The notes under the pieces are model-generated. The model was not told the DNA's origin. It was given only the letters and a program-made list of their open reading frames with translations, and ran no database searches. A DNA stretch of 62,656 bases, from the NCBI GenBank assembly GCA_910575555.1, contig CAJTFX010000028.1:1-62656 (forward strand), read 5' to 3'. This document shows positions 17,012-24,911 of the stretch, piece by piece. This stretch comes from Lachnospiraceae bacterium. Lineage in GTDB: Bacteria > Bacillota > Clostridia > Lachnospirales > Lachnospiraceae. Position numbers and translations under genes: made by a program. How positions within the stretch are numbered: position 1 is the first letter of the stretch; every line of letters begins with the position of its first letter.

Positions 17012-18097
17012 TCATGCCATCCTTGCCGCTTTCACCAGTTCCACATCCAGCGGCTCATAAGGACAGGTTTCCACACACTGGAAGGGCTTTGCAATTCCCG
17101 CCCTGTCCATACGCTTTAAAATATCCCTGGGGATGGTTCTGGAAATCAGCTTTCCATCCTCCACCAACAGGTATATCTCATTTTTTCCCTTTTGGCGGTC
17201 ATAAAAACACATCTGAGCAATATACCGCTCCAACATTCCCTGTTCATTTTCGTATTGCCGGATCAGCACTCCCACGCTGATAAATTCATAAATATAATTT
17301 TCCAGACGGTCTGCATCTCTGGATCTTCCAATCATGTTCATAATCCGATCCGGCAGATTCCGCAAATCATCCAGATGCAGCGTGGTAAACCCATACACTC
17401 CTGTAGACCACTGCTCCAACAAATACTGCACCTCCGTAGATCTGGCTTCCGACAAAATAATCCATTTGGGGTTCTGCCTCAAGCACAGTTTGATGGCATC
17501 GGTATAACTTAATTCCTTGCTTACCTGCAGTTCCACGCAGTCATTCTCCGGATTGATTTCATGAAAATGCATTTCCAGATTATCTTCAATGGTGATAGCC
17601 CTCTGGTTGGCCGGAATAAAACGGGAGAAAAACTTGGCGCATTCCGTTTTTCCTACTCCCGGCTCCCCGCAAAATGCAAAATTCATCTTTGCTTTCACAC
17701 AATTAATCAGCAGACTCAGCACTTCCACCGAACAATATCCGCTGTCTAACATGCTTTCCACCGTATGACGTACCTTGGGCAGAGATTTGCGGATGCAGAT
17801 GCTTCTGCCTGATACGGCCGCCGATTCATGGACAATGCTGATACGCAGTTCGTTGGTTTCTGCCTCTAAAACATTGTTTGCCCGGTTGAAGGACTTGTTC
17901 ACCCGGTTTGCAATCCGGTGGGTAAACCGCTCCACAAATTCCTCTGAGATCTCGGCTTCTGCCCGGTATCTGCCTTTCTTTAAGTCAGCTACCCACAGTG
18001 TTTTCCCGTTAAAATCAATATCTGTTACATTTTTATCCTGAATATACGGGTAGAAGGGCCCAAACTCCGCTTCTGTTAACTCCCAGTTATATTTCAT
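17012..18097 (-). CDS. TadA/CpaF-family secretion ATPase
   Basis: This hexameric ATPase powers Tad/Flp pilus assembly in the cytoplasm. The N-terminal FYPYIQDKNVTDIDFNG is the usual start of the CpaF core. Next come the arginine region (GRSICIRKS), Walker A GEPGVGKTE (~160), the Asp box region (AITIEDNLE), Walker B-like WIILSEAR and the His box (GFTTLHLDD). An in-frame TTG at 18190 would add 31 residues, but it has no ribosome site. The ATG at 18097 has GGAAAGGAATGGCG and begins exactly at the conserved core. The stop overlaps a possible platform-protein start as ATGA, so the two genes are coupled. Confidence 0.85.
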   Translation of the reverse strand: MKYNWELTEAEFGPFYPYIQDKNVTDIDFNGKTLWVADLKKGRYRAEAEISEEFVERFTHRIANRVNKSFNRANNVLEAETNELRISIVHESAAVSGRSICIRKSLPKVRHTVESMLDSGYCSVEVLSLLINCVKAKMNFAFCGEPGVGKTECAKFFSRFIPANQRAITIEDNLEMHFHEINPENDCVELQVSKELSYTDAIKLCLRQNPKWIILSEARSTEVQYLLEQWSTGVYGFTTLHLDDLRNLPDRIMNMIGRSRDADRLENYIYEFISVGVLIRQYENEQGMLERYIAQMCFYDRQKGKNEIYLLVEDGKLISRTIPRDILKRMDRAGIAKPFQCVETCPYEPLDVELVKAARMA

Positions 18098-18325
18098 ACT
18101 TTCGCCATTCCTTTCCAGACATAACCTGTCAGCCGAATCATCTGCCAGCCGTTTCTGCTCACTTAAGAAAAGCTGTAACGCACTCGTCAAATAAATACGT
18201 GCTCAGGTATCGTTTTTCAGCCGGCCGGGCAGCGGCTGCTCACTGGTCTGATACCCTGTAATGATGCTGTCAACATACCTGTTTTGCTGCCGGATTCCCG
18301 CCCGCTGTTTTGCTTTTATGAAATT

Positions 18326-18496
18326 TTACATACTCTTAGGAACACTTGCTTTTTCAAATAATTCTTTTATCAGATTTACGAACGCAGTATGCACCGGCCC
18401 GTCTGCAGCCAGCAGCAGCCCTACTACGGCAATTAATGCAATAATTGCAACTGCCGTAATAATAATTCCGCTGTACTCCTCAAAAATTACTTTCAT
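18326..18496 (-). CDS. Mini-pilin-like hydrophobic peptide, 56 residues
   Basis: The ATG follows AAAGGAGGAACTGT, a strong ribosome site. The product starts MKVIFEEYSGIIITAVAIIA, continues as one membrane helix, and ends with an amphipathic tail (FVNLIKELFEKASVPKSM). It is the first gene of the Tad-like operon, where the major pilin is found in many Tad loci. It shares MK-x-I-x-EEY-x-G with the two other mini-proteins, but no leader peptide is present. About 230 bases separate it from the ATPase start. That gap contains no clear gene and may hold remnants. Confidence 0.65.
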   Translation of the reverse strand: MKVIFEEYSGIIITAVAIIALIAVVGLLLAADGPVHTAFVNLIKELFEKASVPKSM

Positions 18497-18780
18497 ACAG
18501 TTCCTCCTTTCTGCGGACAGAATCATCCACGGTTTTGCTGTACATTTCATGCATTGGTAATTGGCGAACTAACCTGCCAATTGATAAAGAATAAATGTTT
18601 TATTCTTATGCAGAAATAAAAAGATTGTGTGTGCCGGCCAAGAAATAGCCGACGGTAAGATAGACTGGAACCTGTGCCCTGCACAGATTCCCTGTAATAA
18701 ATCTGTAACCAGAATTGCTTCTGTAGTGGCATTGTAACCCCTAATCTGACAAAAAGCAATTGGGAATTTTCCACAAATTT
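18497..18780 (-). promoter_or_regulatory. Leader/promoter region of the Tad-like operon, possibly structured
   Basis: No gene is visible in these 284 bases. AATTGGC-N10-GCCAATT (18559-18582) is a perfect inverted repeat that could be an operator. Further upstream, on the minus strand, ACAGATT pairs with AATCTGT and CTGTGC with GCACAG close together, which suggests a folded leader RNA. I could not match it to a known riboswitch class. Confidence 0.35.
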
Positions 18781-18787
18781 TTCGGAT

Positions 18788-18831
18788 TAAAAAACAGCCC
18801 CGGGAAAGCAAATCCGCTTTCCGCAAGGCTT
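18788..18831 (-). terminator. Intrinsic terminator after the Mrp gene
   Basis: On the minus strand AGCC-TTGCGGAAAGC can pair with GCTTTCC-CGGGGCT around a short loop, followed by GTTTTTTAATCC. It lies about 20 bases after the Mrp stop codon. Confidence 0.75.
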
Positions 18832-18849
18832 TTCCCATGTCAAAAGACA

Positions 18850-19698
18850 CTAAATATTTTCTATTTTTTTCACTGCTTCTTCCAGATACGGATTTTCCAC
18901 GCTGTGGAATTTTCCTTCATCCGCCAGTTCTGCAAACTCCGGATTCAGCGGCATTTTTCCAAGCACAGGAATATTCAGCTCCGCCGCTGCCTCTTCCAGA
19001 CGGCTTTCTCCGAAAATCTTGATTTCTTTCCCGCAATCGGGACATTTCAGGTAACTGTAGTTTTCCACAATGCCAAGCACCGGAATATTCATCATTCCGG
19101 CCATATGGATGGCCTTTTTCACAATCAGCTGAACCAACTCCTGAGGGGAGGTTACAATTACAATTCCATCTACCGGAAGGGACTGAAACACCGTCAGAGG
19201 CACGTCACCGGTTCCCGGCGGCATATCCACAAACAGATAATCCAAATCTCCCCAGTACACATCATGCCAGAACTGCTTCACCGTTGACGCAATCACAGGC
19301 CCCCGCCAAACGACCGGAGCTTCTTCATCGTCCATTAAAAGGTTCAGCGACATAATTTTGCTTCCGTCCTGAGCCGGAATTGGAAACAGTCCCATATCAT
19401 TTCCTTCCGCCGGCCCGTGAATTCCATACATTTTCGGAATGGACGGCCCTGTAATGTCTGCGTCCAGAATACCCACTTCATATCCCTGTTTTTTCATTGC
19501 GGACGCTAAAGACGCTGTAACGAAAGATTTTCCCACCCCGCCTTTTCCGCTGACGATGCCAATGACCTTTTTTACACTGGAAAAAGGATTCAATTCTTCT
19601 ATAAAACTTTGAGGCCCGCCGCCATTACGGCTGGGACACCCTTCACAACTCTCTCTGGAGCAGCTTGACGCACTGCTGCATTCCTGATTCTCTGCCAT
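18850..19698 (-). CDS. Mrp/NBP35-type P-loop ATPase, iron-sulfur carrier
   Basis: The protein is thought to bind and transfer Fe-S clusters as a cytoplasmic dimer. It has a Cys-rich N-terminus (SSCSRESCEGCPS) like NBP35, the deviant Walker A GKGGVGKSFVTASLA, switch I DADITGPSIPKMYG, Walker B FVDMPPGTGD, and the CxxC motif LKCPDCGKE near 225 that binds the bridging cluster. The length of 282 fits the family. It is monocistronic: a MITE lies upstream at 19767-19922 and a terminator downstream. The MITE is within 70 bases of the start codon and could affect its promoter. Confidence 0.9.
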   Translation of the reverse strand: MAENQECSSASSCSRESCEGCPSRNGGGPQSFIEELNPFSSVKKVIGIVSGKGGVGKSFVTASLASAMKKQGYEVGILDADITGPSIPKMYGIHGPAEGNDMGLFPIPAQDGSKIMSLNLLMDDEEAPVVWRGPVIASTVKQFWHDVYWGDLDYLFVDMPPGTGDVPLTVFQSLPVDGIVIVTSPQELVQLIVKKAIHMAGMMNIPVLGIVENYSYLKCPDCGKEIKIFGESRLEEAAAELNIPVLGKMPLNPEFAELADEGKFHSVENPYLEEAVKKIENI

Positions 19699-19766
19699 TT
19701 TATTTCCTCCTTGCGCTAATCACACCGCCGTTAAGCGGTATCTTCTTTGAAGGCAGTTTGAAATAT

Positions 19767-19922
19767 TACTCCGGTGGTTAAATATCGCAGTAGATTACGA
19801 AGAACAAATCTTCATATGCAAGGCGGAAGATTGAGCTGTAGCGAGGGCTACAGCGATTGATGACAACGCAGCAGATGGAGGTTTGGACGAGTAAGATACT
19901 GCGATATTTAACCGCCGGAGTA
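19767..19922. mobile_element. MITE, 156 bp, second near-full-length copy
   Basis: It begins TACTCCGGTGGTTAAATATC and ends with the complement (GATATTTAACCGCCGGAGTA), flanked by AT (ATAT) on both sides. The interior shares long blocks with 747-901, for example GCAAGGCGGAAGA and GCGATTGATGACAACG. The central GCTGTAGC/GCTACAGC makes an inner hairpin, and AATCTTCAT/ATGGAGGTT extends it. It lies in the intergenic space upstream of the Mrp gene. The rest of 19923-20120 shows no gene. Confidence 0.8.
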
Positions 19923-20120
19923 ATATCTCCTGCCTTCTTCTCACAAGGTATATTATAAGCATATCCGGCAGATAAGTATAGGGCTTTTTGCAAATTATTT
20001 CCCCATTTCCGGAAAATTCATTCTGCGTAATCTGCCGTGATCTTTCATTGCAAAAGCGATACACCGGGATTCCTGCAAGATTAATTATATTTCACAGTCA
20101 TTTTCTGAATCCATCATCTG

Positions 20121-20212
20121 CTGCCGATTCTTATGTTAAGAATCACCCGCTGCCGATTCTTATGTTACAATCACCCGCTGCCGATTCTTATGTTACAATC
20201 ACCCGCTGCCGG
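20121..20212. repeat. Tandem 28/29-bp repeat spanning the stop codon of the Big_2 gene
   Basis: Units at 20121-20149, 20150-20177 and 20178-20205 read CTGCCGATTCTTATGTTACA plus ATCACCCG, with a partial copy after. The terminal codons of the Ig-like protein (RQRVIVT-stop) lie in the unit nearest the gene. The others duplicate that 3' end beyond the stop, including the stop codon. This is a tandem duplication of a gene end. There are no spacers, so it is not a CRISPR. Confidence 0.85.
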
Positions 20213-21207
20213 CTCTTTACCCCGTCCTCTTTGGCGTAAATATAGGCTTTCCCAGGTTCATTTGCCGAAATCACCCCATTCTCATCCACCGACGCAATAC
20301 TGGAATTGGAGCTTGAAAAGACCGGTTTGTTTCCGGAAGAAACCGACACGTTCACTTTCCTGACTTCGCCTTTTGCCATGGTGATTTCGCTTTCTGCAAA
20401 TTTAACCACAGGCTTTTTCACTGTGACTTCGCAGCTTTTGCTTACTCCGTCTACCGTTACTGTAATGATGGCGCTGCCGTTTTTTACGGCTGTCACCACG
20501 CCCTTTTGATCCACTGAGGCAACGCTTTTCTTATTGCTTTTCCACTTGGGAACGCTTACTGAGGTTGATTTGACAGTTAAACGAACCGTTTGCTTCCGAT
20601 ACAGGGAAACAGATCGTTTACTGATGCTGACCGCGGGTTTTTTCACCGTAACCTTACAGCTTTCGGATATTTTATCCACAGTAGCTGTAATTACTGCACT
20701 GCCTGGTTTTCTGGCGGTAATCATTCCGTCTTTATCTACGGTTGCAATGCTTTTTTTGCTGCTTTTATAGGTTACGGGATGCCCCGTGGAAGAACTGACT
20801 TTTAATCTGGCGCTTTGTCCGTTTTCCAGACGGATTTCTTTTGCGCTTAACTGAAGCTTTGTTTTCTGTACCTTAACGGTGCAGCTTGCTTCTCCATTTC
20901 GGATTTTTGCCGTGATTTTCACTGTTCCCGGCTTTTTTGCCGTAATTTTGCCATAAGTATTGACAGAGGCAATCTTGGAATCACTGGATGAAAAAGACGG
21001 TTTTTTCCCATTTGACGTAATGGCAAGAAGATACTGCTCGTCTCCGATTTTCATGGTTTTGGAATAAGAATTCAGGATTACAAACTCCACATTGGAAGCT
21101 GCAAAAACGGTTGCCGACTGGTTCGTGGAAAGAAACAGCATCATCACTGTAATGCACAAAGCTGCTGCTCTTAAGACTTTTCTCTTCTTCGATAAAAATT
21201 CTGACAT
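20188..21207 (-). CDS. Secreted protein with four Ig-like (Big_2) domains
   Basis: A signal peptide (LRAAALCITVMMLFLSTNQSATVFA) is followed by four group-2 bacterial Ig-like domains of about 78 residues. Each has the SVDENGVISANEPGKAYIYA-type signature (IASVNTYGKITAKKPGTVKI, IATVDKDGMITARKPGSAVI, and similar). No enzyme domain or anchor is visible, so the protein is all Big_2, like a fragment or small version of larger surface adhesins. The ATG at 21207 follows AATGGAGGAATGTT and is preferred over the in-frame ATG at 21225. The gene end is tandemly duplicated downstream. The role is probably cell-surface binding. Confidence 0.82.
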   Translation of the reverse strand: MSEFLSKKRKVLRAAALCITVMMLFLSTNQSATVFAASNVEFVILNSYSKTMKIGDEQYLLAITSNGKKPSFSSSDSKIASVNTYGKITAKKPGTVKITAKIRNGEASCTVKVQKTKLQLSAKEIRLENGQSARLKVSSSTGHPVTYKSSKKSIATVDKDGMITARKPGSAVITATVDKISESCKVTVKKPAVSISKRSVSLYRKQTVRLTVKSTSVSVPKWKSNKKSVASVDQKGVVTAVKNGSAIITVTVDGVSKSCEVTVKKPVVKFAESEITMAKGEVRKVNVSVSSGNKPVFSSSNSSIASVDENGVISANEPGKAYIYAKEDGVKSRQRVIVT

Positions 21208-21331
21208 AACATTCCTCCATTTCACAGGCAGGAACCCCGGTTTATATCAGAAATCACAAACACAAAGGTCTGTGACTTTTCTAATATAACACGGAATGCT
21301 GCAGTTGTAAAGAGGTTCTCCCGCTTTATTT

Positions 21332-21352
21332 TAAAATGCGGACGCTAATTCC
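21332..21352 (-). terminator. Terminator overlapping the stop of the ABC ATPase gene
   Basis: On the minus strand TGCGG-GAATTAGCGT-CCGCA is followed by TTTTAAAAT. The hairpin includes the TAG stop codon of the ATPase gene and would end the transporter operon. Confidence 0.55.
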
Positions 21353-22118
21353 CGCATTCAATGCTGATTTCGTTAAAAGTCTTAAGGATATCTTCTACTT
21401 TAAGCCCGGCCTTTTCTTCTCCTGTGCAGTCCATTACAGCCTTCCCCTGATGCATCATTAAAAGACGATCCCCATATTCCACCGCATACCTGAGATTATG
21501 GGTTACCATAATGGTGGTGACCTGCTTCTGTTTCACAATCCTGCCTGTCAGCTCCATCACAAGCTCTGCCGTCCTGGGGTCTAGTGCCGCCGTATGTTCA
21601 TCCAGAATCAGAAATTCAATGGGCGCCATGGTGGCCATAAGCAAGGCCAGCGCCTGTCTCTGGCCTCCGGAAAGAGCGCCTGCCTTTACTTCCATTTTAT
21701 CTTCCAGGCCAAGATTCAAATCCCGCAGCATTTCCCGGTATGTCTCTGCCTTTTTCCGGTTTTTCCCCTGTCTCAGTCCATAACCTTTTCCTTTGCGGTC
21801 CGCAATGGACATATTTTCAAAAATTGTCATGGAAGGGCAGGTGCCTTTGGCCGGATTCTGAAATACTCTTCCAATGCTCCGATGACGTTCGAACTCTTTT
21901 TTTCCGGTAATGTCATCTCCATTTACTAAAATCTGCCCTTGATCTGCATCTATGCTGCCGCAAATAAGATTCAGCATGGAGGTTTTCCCGGAACCATTGC
22001 TGCCTACCACAGACACAAACTGCCCATCTGAAACAGCCAGGTCAAAATGTTCAAACAAACACAGCTCATTTACCGTTCCCGGATTGTAATATTTCGTGAT
22101 ATTCTTCAATTCAAGCAT
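21345..22118 (-). CDS. ABC transporter ATP-binding protein, TrpZ-like
   Basis: The 257-residue ATPase drives an amino-acid-type importer. Seen are Walker A (GSNGSGKTS), the Q-loop (GRVFQNPAKGTCPSMT), the signature ALSGGQRQALALLMA, Walker B (EFLILDEHTAALDP) and the H-loop (MVTHNLRYA). It overlaps the permease gene by 8 bp and is the last gene of a three-gene operon. The same gene trio in other Firmicutes is known as TrpXYZ-like, with tryptophan or tyrosine proposed as substrate. Confidence 0.85.
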   Translation of the reverse strand: MLELKNITKYYNPGTVNELCLFEHFDLAVSDGQFVSVVGSNGSGKTSMLNLICGSIDADQGQILVNGDDITGKKEFERHRSIGRVFQNPAKGTCPSMTIFENMSIADRKGKGYGLRQGKNRKKAETYREMLRDLNLGLEDKMEVKAGALSGGQRQALALLMATMAPIEFLILDEHTAALDPRTAELVMELTGRIVKQKQVTTIMVTHNLRYAVEYGDRLLMMHQGKAVMDCTGEEKAGLKVEDILKTFNEISIECGN

Positions 22119-23007
22119 TCTGTTTCACCTTCTTCTTTCTCTCCTGGGCAATAACCAGAATCAGCAAAAATAATACGGAGGTCACCATTTTTAAATCTTT
22201 GGACTGCAAATGAATCACCTTCATATACCGGAGGGCGAAAGCCACGCAGGCTTTATACAGAACAGAACCAAGGATTACACTGGCAGTTACCCGCAAAAAC
22301 ACTGCTTTTTTCAAAAGACTTGTTCCGATAATTACACTGGCAAGGCCAATCACCACCGTTCCGGTTCCCATGGAAATATCAAAAAATCTCTGCTGCTGCG
22401 CAAATAAACAGCCGCCCAGAGCTGCCAGTCCGTTGGCAATGGCAAGACCGATGATTTTCACCCTGCCTTTCTCCACTCCCATAGACGTAACAAAGGTATC
22501 ATTGTCCCCCGCTGCCCGCAGCAAATATCCTGACTGGGTGCTTAAGTACCAATCCAAAAGATATTTCACGAATGCTGTAATAACTGCTATTACAACCAAA
22601 GGAGCCGCAGATTTCAGAACCTCCGGAAAGAACCCTTCCGTCAGTCCGTTTTCAAAAACCGTCACTTTTCCGTACAGGGGAACATTTGCTTTTCCGGTGA
22701 TCCTCAAATTCACCGTATACAAGGCCGTCATCATAATAATGCCCGACAGCAGATCCCTCACTTTCAATGTTACGTGAATCACTCCGGTCAGCATTCCTGC
22801 CGCCCCTCCCGCTGCAAAACTGACTGCAAGGGTGAGAAGGGGATGCATCCCTTTTGTAATCATCACCGCTGCGATGGCAGCTCCCAGAGGGAAACTGCCG
22901 TCTACGGTTAAATCCGGAAAATCCAGAATTTTATAGGTAATATACACGCCCAGGGCCATCACTCCGTAAATAAGTCCCTGTTCCAGTACGCTTAAAATCA
23001 ATGCCAT
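22111..23007 (-). CDS. ABC transporter permease, TrpY-like (branched-chain permease fold)
   Basis: The 298-residue protein has 8-9 hydrophobic segments and the BPD_transp_2-type core (GLIYGVMALGVYITYKIL, then FPDLTVDGSFPLGAA). The cytoplasmic loop LIGTSLLKK-type motif for ATPase contact appears as VIIGTSLLKKAVF. It is the single permease of the system and would act as a homodimer. It lies between the binding protein (17-bp gap) and the ATPase (8-bp overlap). The substrate is likely an aromatic amino acid, inferred from the operon type and the T-box upstream. Confidence 0.85.
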   Translation of the reverse strand: MALILSVLEQGLIYGVMALGVYITYKILDFPDLTVDGSFPLGAAIAAVMITKGMHPLLTLAVSFAAGGAAGMLTGVIHVTLKVRDLLSGIIMMTALYTVNLRITGKANVPLYGKVTVFENGLTEGFFPEVLKSAAPLVVIAVITAFVKYLLDWYLSTQSGYLLRAAGDNDTFVTSMGVEKGRVKIIGLAIANGLAALGGCLFAQQQRFFDISMGTGTVVIGLASVIIGTSLLKKAVFLRVTASVILGSVLYKACVAFALRYMKVIHLQSKDLKMVTSVLFLLILVIAQERKKKVKQNA

Positions 23008-23023
23008 ATTCTCACCCCATCCG

Positions 23024-24055
23024 CTATTCTGCCGTTATTTCTGTAAAAATTTCCGCTGCGTCTTTCACATACTCTTCCTTCATCTCCAGCCCTATATTGT
23101 CCGCTGCGGCCCTGTTCACATAAAGCTCCGCTTCTGTGGCTGAAAGAAAGGGCGTTTCTGATGCTTTCGCTTCCCCTTTCAGGATTTTTGCGGCCATCAC
23201 TCCCGTCTGCCTGCCCAGTTCCACATATTCAATTCCCATGGAAGCCACGCAGCCTGCCTTCACCTGTTCAATCTCGCTGCCGAATACCGGAATTTTTTTC
23301 TCATTGGCAGCGGCAAGCACAGTCTGTAAGGCGTCCACTACCGTATTATCCGTCAGGTTGGTAAGACAGTCTGTTTTGCTGACCAAATCCGCAGCCGCCA
23401 GTTCCACCTCGGCAGGCGCGGTAATGCCGGAATCCACAATTTCAAATCCGTATTCCCCTGCCAGTTCTTTGTATTTGGCAATGGTGCTGATGGAGTTGGC
23501 TTCGCTGGTGGTGTAGATAATGCCGATTTTTTTAGCCTCCGGCATCAAATTTCGTATCATCTCAAGCTGAGCCTTTACTGGAAGCACATCAGAGGAGCCT
23601 GTAATATTGCCAGCAGGGTTCCCGTCTTTATCCGCCAGCCCTGCTTCCACCGGGTCTGAAACCGCGGTATACACTACCGGAATCTCTGTCTCCATACATG
23701 CATTGTATGCGCTCATGGCACAGGGTGTCGCAATGGCGCAGACCAAATCCACCTTCTGAGAAACAAATCCTTCTGCAATGGTGCCTGCTGTCCCCGTATC
23801 CGTCTGGGCATTATCGTAAATTATCGTCAGATTTTCTCCTTCCACCAGGCCCTCTTCTTTTAGTCCTTTTAAAAATCCTTCCCTGCAATTATCCAGAGAG
23901 CCGTGCTCCGCAAACTGGGAAATGCCCACCGTATAAGTCTTTTCTCCGTCCTGCCCCTTCTTCCCACGCTCTGTTCCTTCTGCGCTGTTGCAGCCTGCAA
24001 TCAGGGCTGCCGTCATTGTAATTGCTGTTAAAACTGCCATTGTTTTTCTTTTCAT
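23024..24055 (-). CDS. ABC transporter substrate-binding lipoprotein, TrpX-like
   Basis: A lipoprotein signal (TAITMTAALIAGC, Cys 22) is followed by a periplasmic-binding fold of the ABC_sub_bind class (TVGISQFAEHGSLDNCREG, then LVCAIATPCAMSAYNA, VYTAVSDPVEAGL and GIIYTTSEANS). This class transports amino acids, typically Trp or Tyr. At 343 residues it is full length. It is the first gene after the T-box leader, so its transcription should be raised when the matching tRNA is uncharged. Hairpins at 24183-24221 and 24099-24125 lie between the T-box and the start codon. Confidence 0.87.
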   Translation of the reverse strand: MKRKTMAVLTAITMTAALIAGCNSAEGTERGKKGQDGEKTYTVGISQFAEHGSLDNCREGFLKGLKEEGLVEGENLTIIYDNAQTDTGTAGTIAEGFVSQKVDLVCAIATPCAMSAYNACMETEIPVVYTAVSDPVEAGLADKDGNPAGNITGSSDVLPVKAQLEMIRNLMPEAKKIGIIYTTSEANSISTIAKYKELAGEYGFEIVDSGITAPAEVELAAADLVSKTDCLTNLTDNTVVDALQTVLAAANEKKIPVFGSEIEQVKAGCVASMGIEYVELGRQTGVMAAKILKGEAKASETPFLSATEAELYVNRAAADNIGLEMKEEYVKDAAEIFTEITAE

Positions 24056-24182
24056 ACCGGTTTCCTCTTTTCTTTTTTATTTGGAAAAACCGATGAAATA
24101 AAGAATCCTGCAAAGTTGGATTCTACGCCTGCGGCGGGCCGCTTCAGCGGCATCTTTCACTCCCGCCTCAGTGCGGTAATCG

Positions 24183-24221
24183 TTTTTTTATCTTATGGGA
24201 TACTCCCATAAGATAAAAAAA
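24183..24221. repeat. 18-bp perfect palindrome between T-box and coding region
   Basis: TTTTTTTATCTTATGGGA is followed by TAC and its exact complement. The run abuts the T-box terminator, so that transcript has two consecutive terminator-like hairpins. A third hairpin, GAATCC-N8-GGATTC followed by TTTATTT on the minus strand, lies at about 24103-24124. Confidence 0.7.
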
Positions 24222-24480
24222 CCGCCTCAAGCAAAAGCTTGAGACGGTAATAAGTTCTTATTATCGCGGTGCCACTCAAATTGACAAATGTCCACTCTCT
24301 CATGTACTATCATACATGCCGGATTGATAACGGGCCCGGTTCCCGGCGGCTCCTACTTCCATTACGAGTTCAGACCGCCCTCAAAAGTCCATTCCATTCA
24401 GGTCTCCATGCCGTAATCCCACCACATACAGCTCTCTGTGACTTCAACCAGAACTTACTACTCTTTTTCATCGGTTTTTC
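24214..24480 (-). promoter_or_regulatory. T-box leader (tRNA-sensing) of the TrpXYZ-like operon
   Basis: The conserved T-box TGAGTGGCACCGCG is at 24265-24278. It is followed by the intrinsic terminator ACCGTCTCAAGC/GCTTGAGGCGGT plus T-run at 24221-24248 and preceded by a Stem I with AGAGAGC and AAGTAGG landmarks. Uncharged tRNA would stabilise the antiterminator. The specifier codon is uncertain. TGG (Trp) at 24359-24361 within AATGGAAGTAGG fits the transporter type, but CTC or TCG in the preceding GAACTCG is also possible. Confidence 0.88.
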
Positions 24481-24492
24481 TATATGTGTTAT

Positions 24493-24521
24493 ACTTTACT
24501 ACGATAGAGTAGTAATGTCAA
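24493..24521 (-). promoter_or_regulatory. Sigma-A promoter of the T-box operon
   Basis: On the minus strand TTGACA (24516-24521) is followed after 17 bases by TAAAGT (24493-24498); TATAAC overlaps a little further. The position just upstream of T-box Stem I fits. Confidence 0.65.
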
Positions 24522-24529
24522 GTGTTTTT

Positions 24530-24844
24530 TTACTTTTCCAGCTGTTCCCACTTTTTCCGTTCCACCAAACGGCCCATCAAAAAGGCAATGATTCCCACGC
24601 CAATGCCGGTCTGAACGCAGAAAATCAGGCTTTCCACCTCTCCCGGCAGCTCACCGCCAATGAGCTGCTCCAAAACAGGGGTAAACCAGGGCTCATACTC
24701 TCCTGCAATGGCCTCTATCTCCTGACTTCCCGCATCATCCGAGCCGCCGAATTCCGCTCCTTTTAACGCAAACAGCGGAACAATGATCAACAGCAGCACA
24801 ATGGCCAGAACGATTGTTATTATTTTTTTATCTGAACGCTTCAT
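24530..24844 (-). CDS. cbiN: Cobalt ECF transporter component CbiN
   Basis: This small integral membrane subunit of the cobalt importer has two helices (IITIVLAIVLLLIIVPLFAL and LIFCVQTGIGVGIIAFLMGRL). Between them is an extracytoplasmic loop containing FGGSDDAGSQEIEAIAGEYEPWFTP, of which the EYEPWF stretch is typical of CbiN. It lies 67 bp after cbiM and is probably co-transcribed. CbiN and CbiM together form the metal-specific part. The 104-residue length is normal. Confidence 0.9.
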   Translation of the reverse strand: MKRSDKKIITIVLAIVLLLIIVPLFALKGAEFGGSDDAGSQEIEAIAGEYEPWFTPVLEQLIGGELPGEVESLIFCVQTGIGVGIIAFLMGRLVERKKWEQLEK

Positions 24845-24911
24845 CCTGCATCCCTCCTGTATACTTCACCCAAATGCTTTGCCCACAAAAGCTTATCTTC
24901 ATACTTTTTCA

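Noticed and set aside
18191-18325. A further small gene between the 56-residue mini-pilin and the ATPase
   Set aside because: No start codon with ribosome site and no continuous frame of convincing composition was found; the in-frame TTG extension of the ATPase also lacks support.
19767-19922. Structured RNA or riboswitch upstream of the Mrp gene
   Set aside because: The same sequence is inserted inside a GH43 gene at 747-901 with terminal inverted repeats, so a mobile element is the better reading.
20121-20212. Regular repeats that could be a CRISPR array
   Set aside because: The units are directly adjacent with no spacers, and they copy the end of the neighbouring gene.
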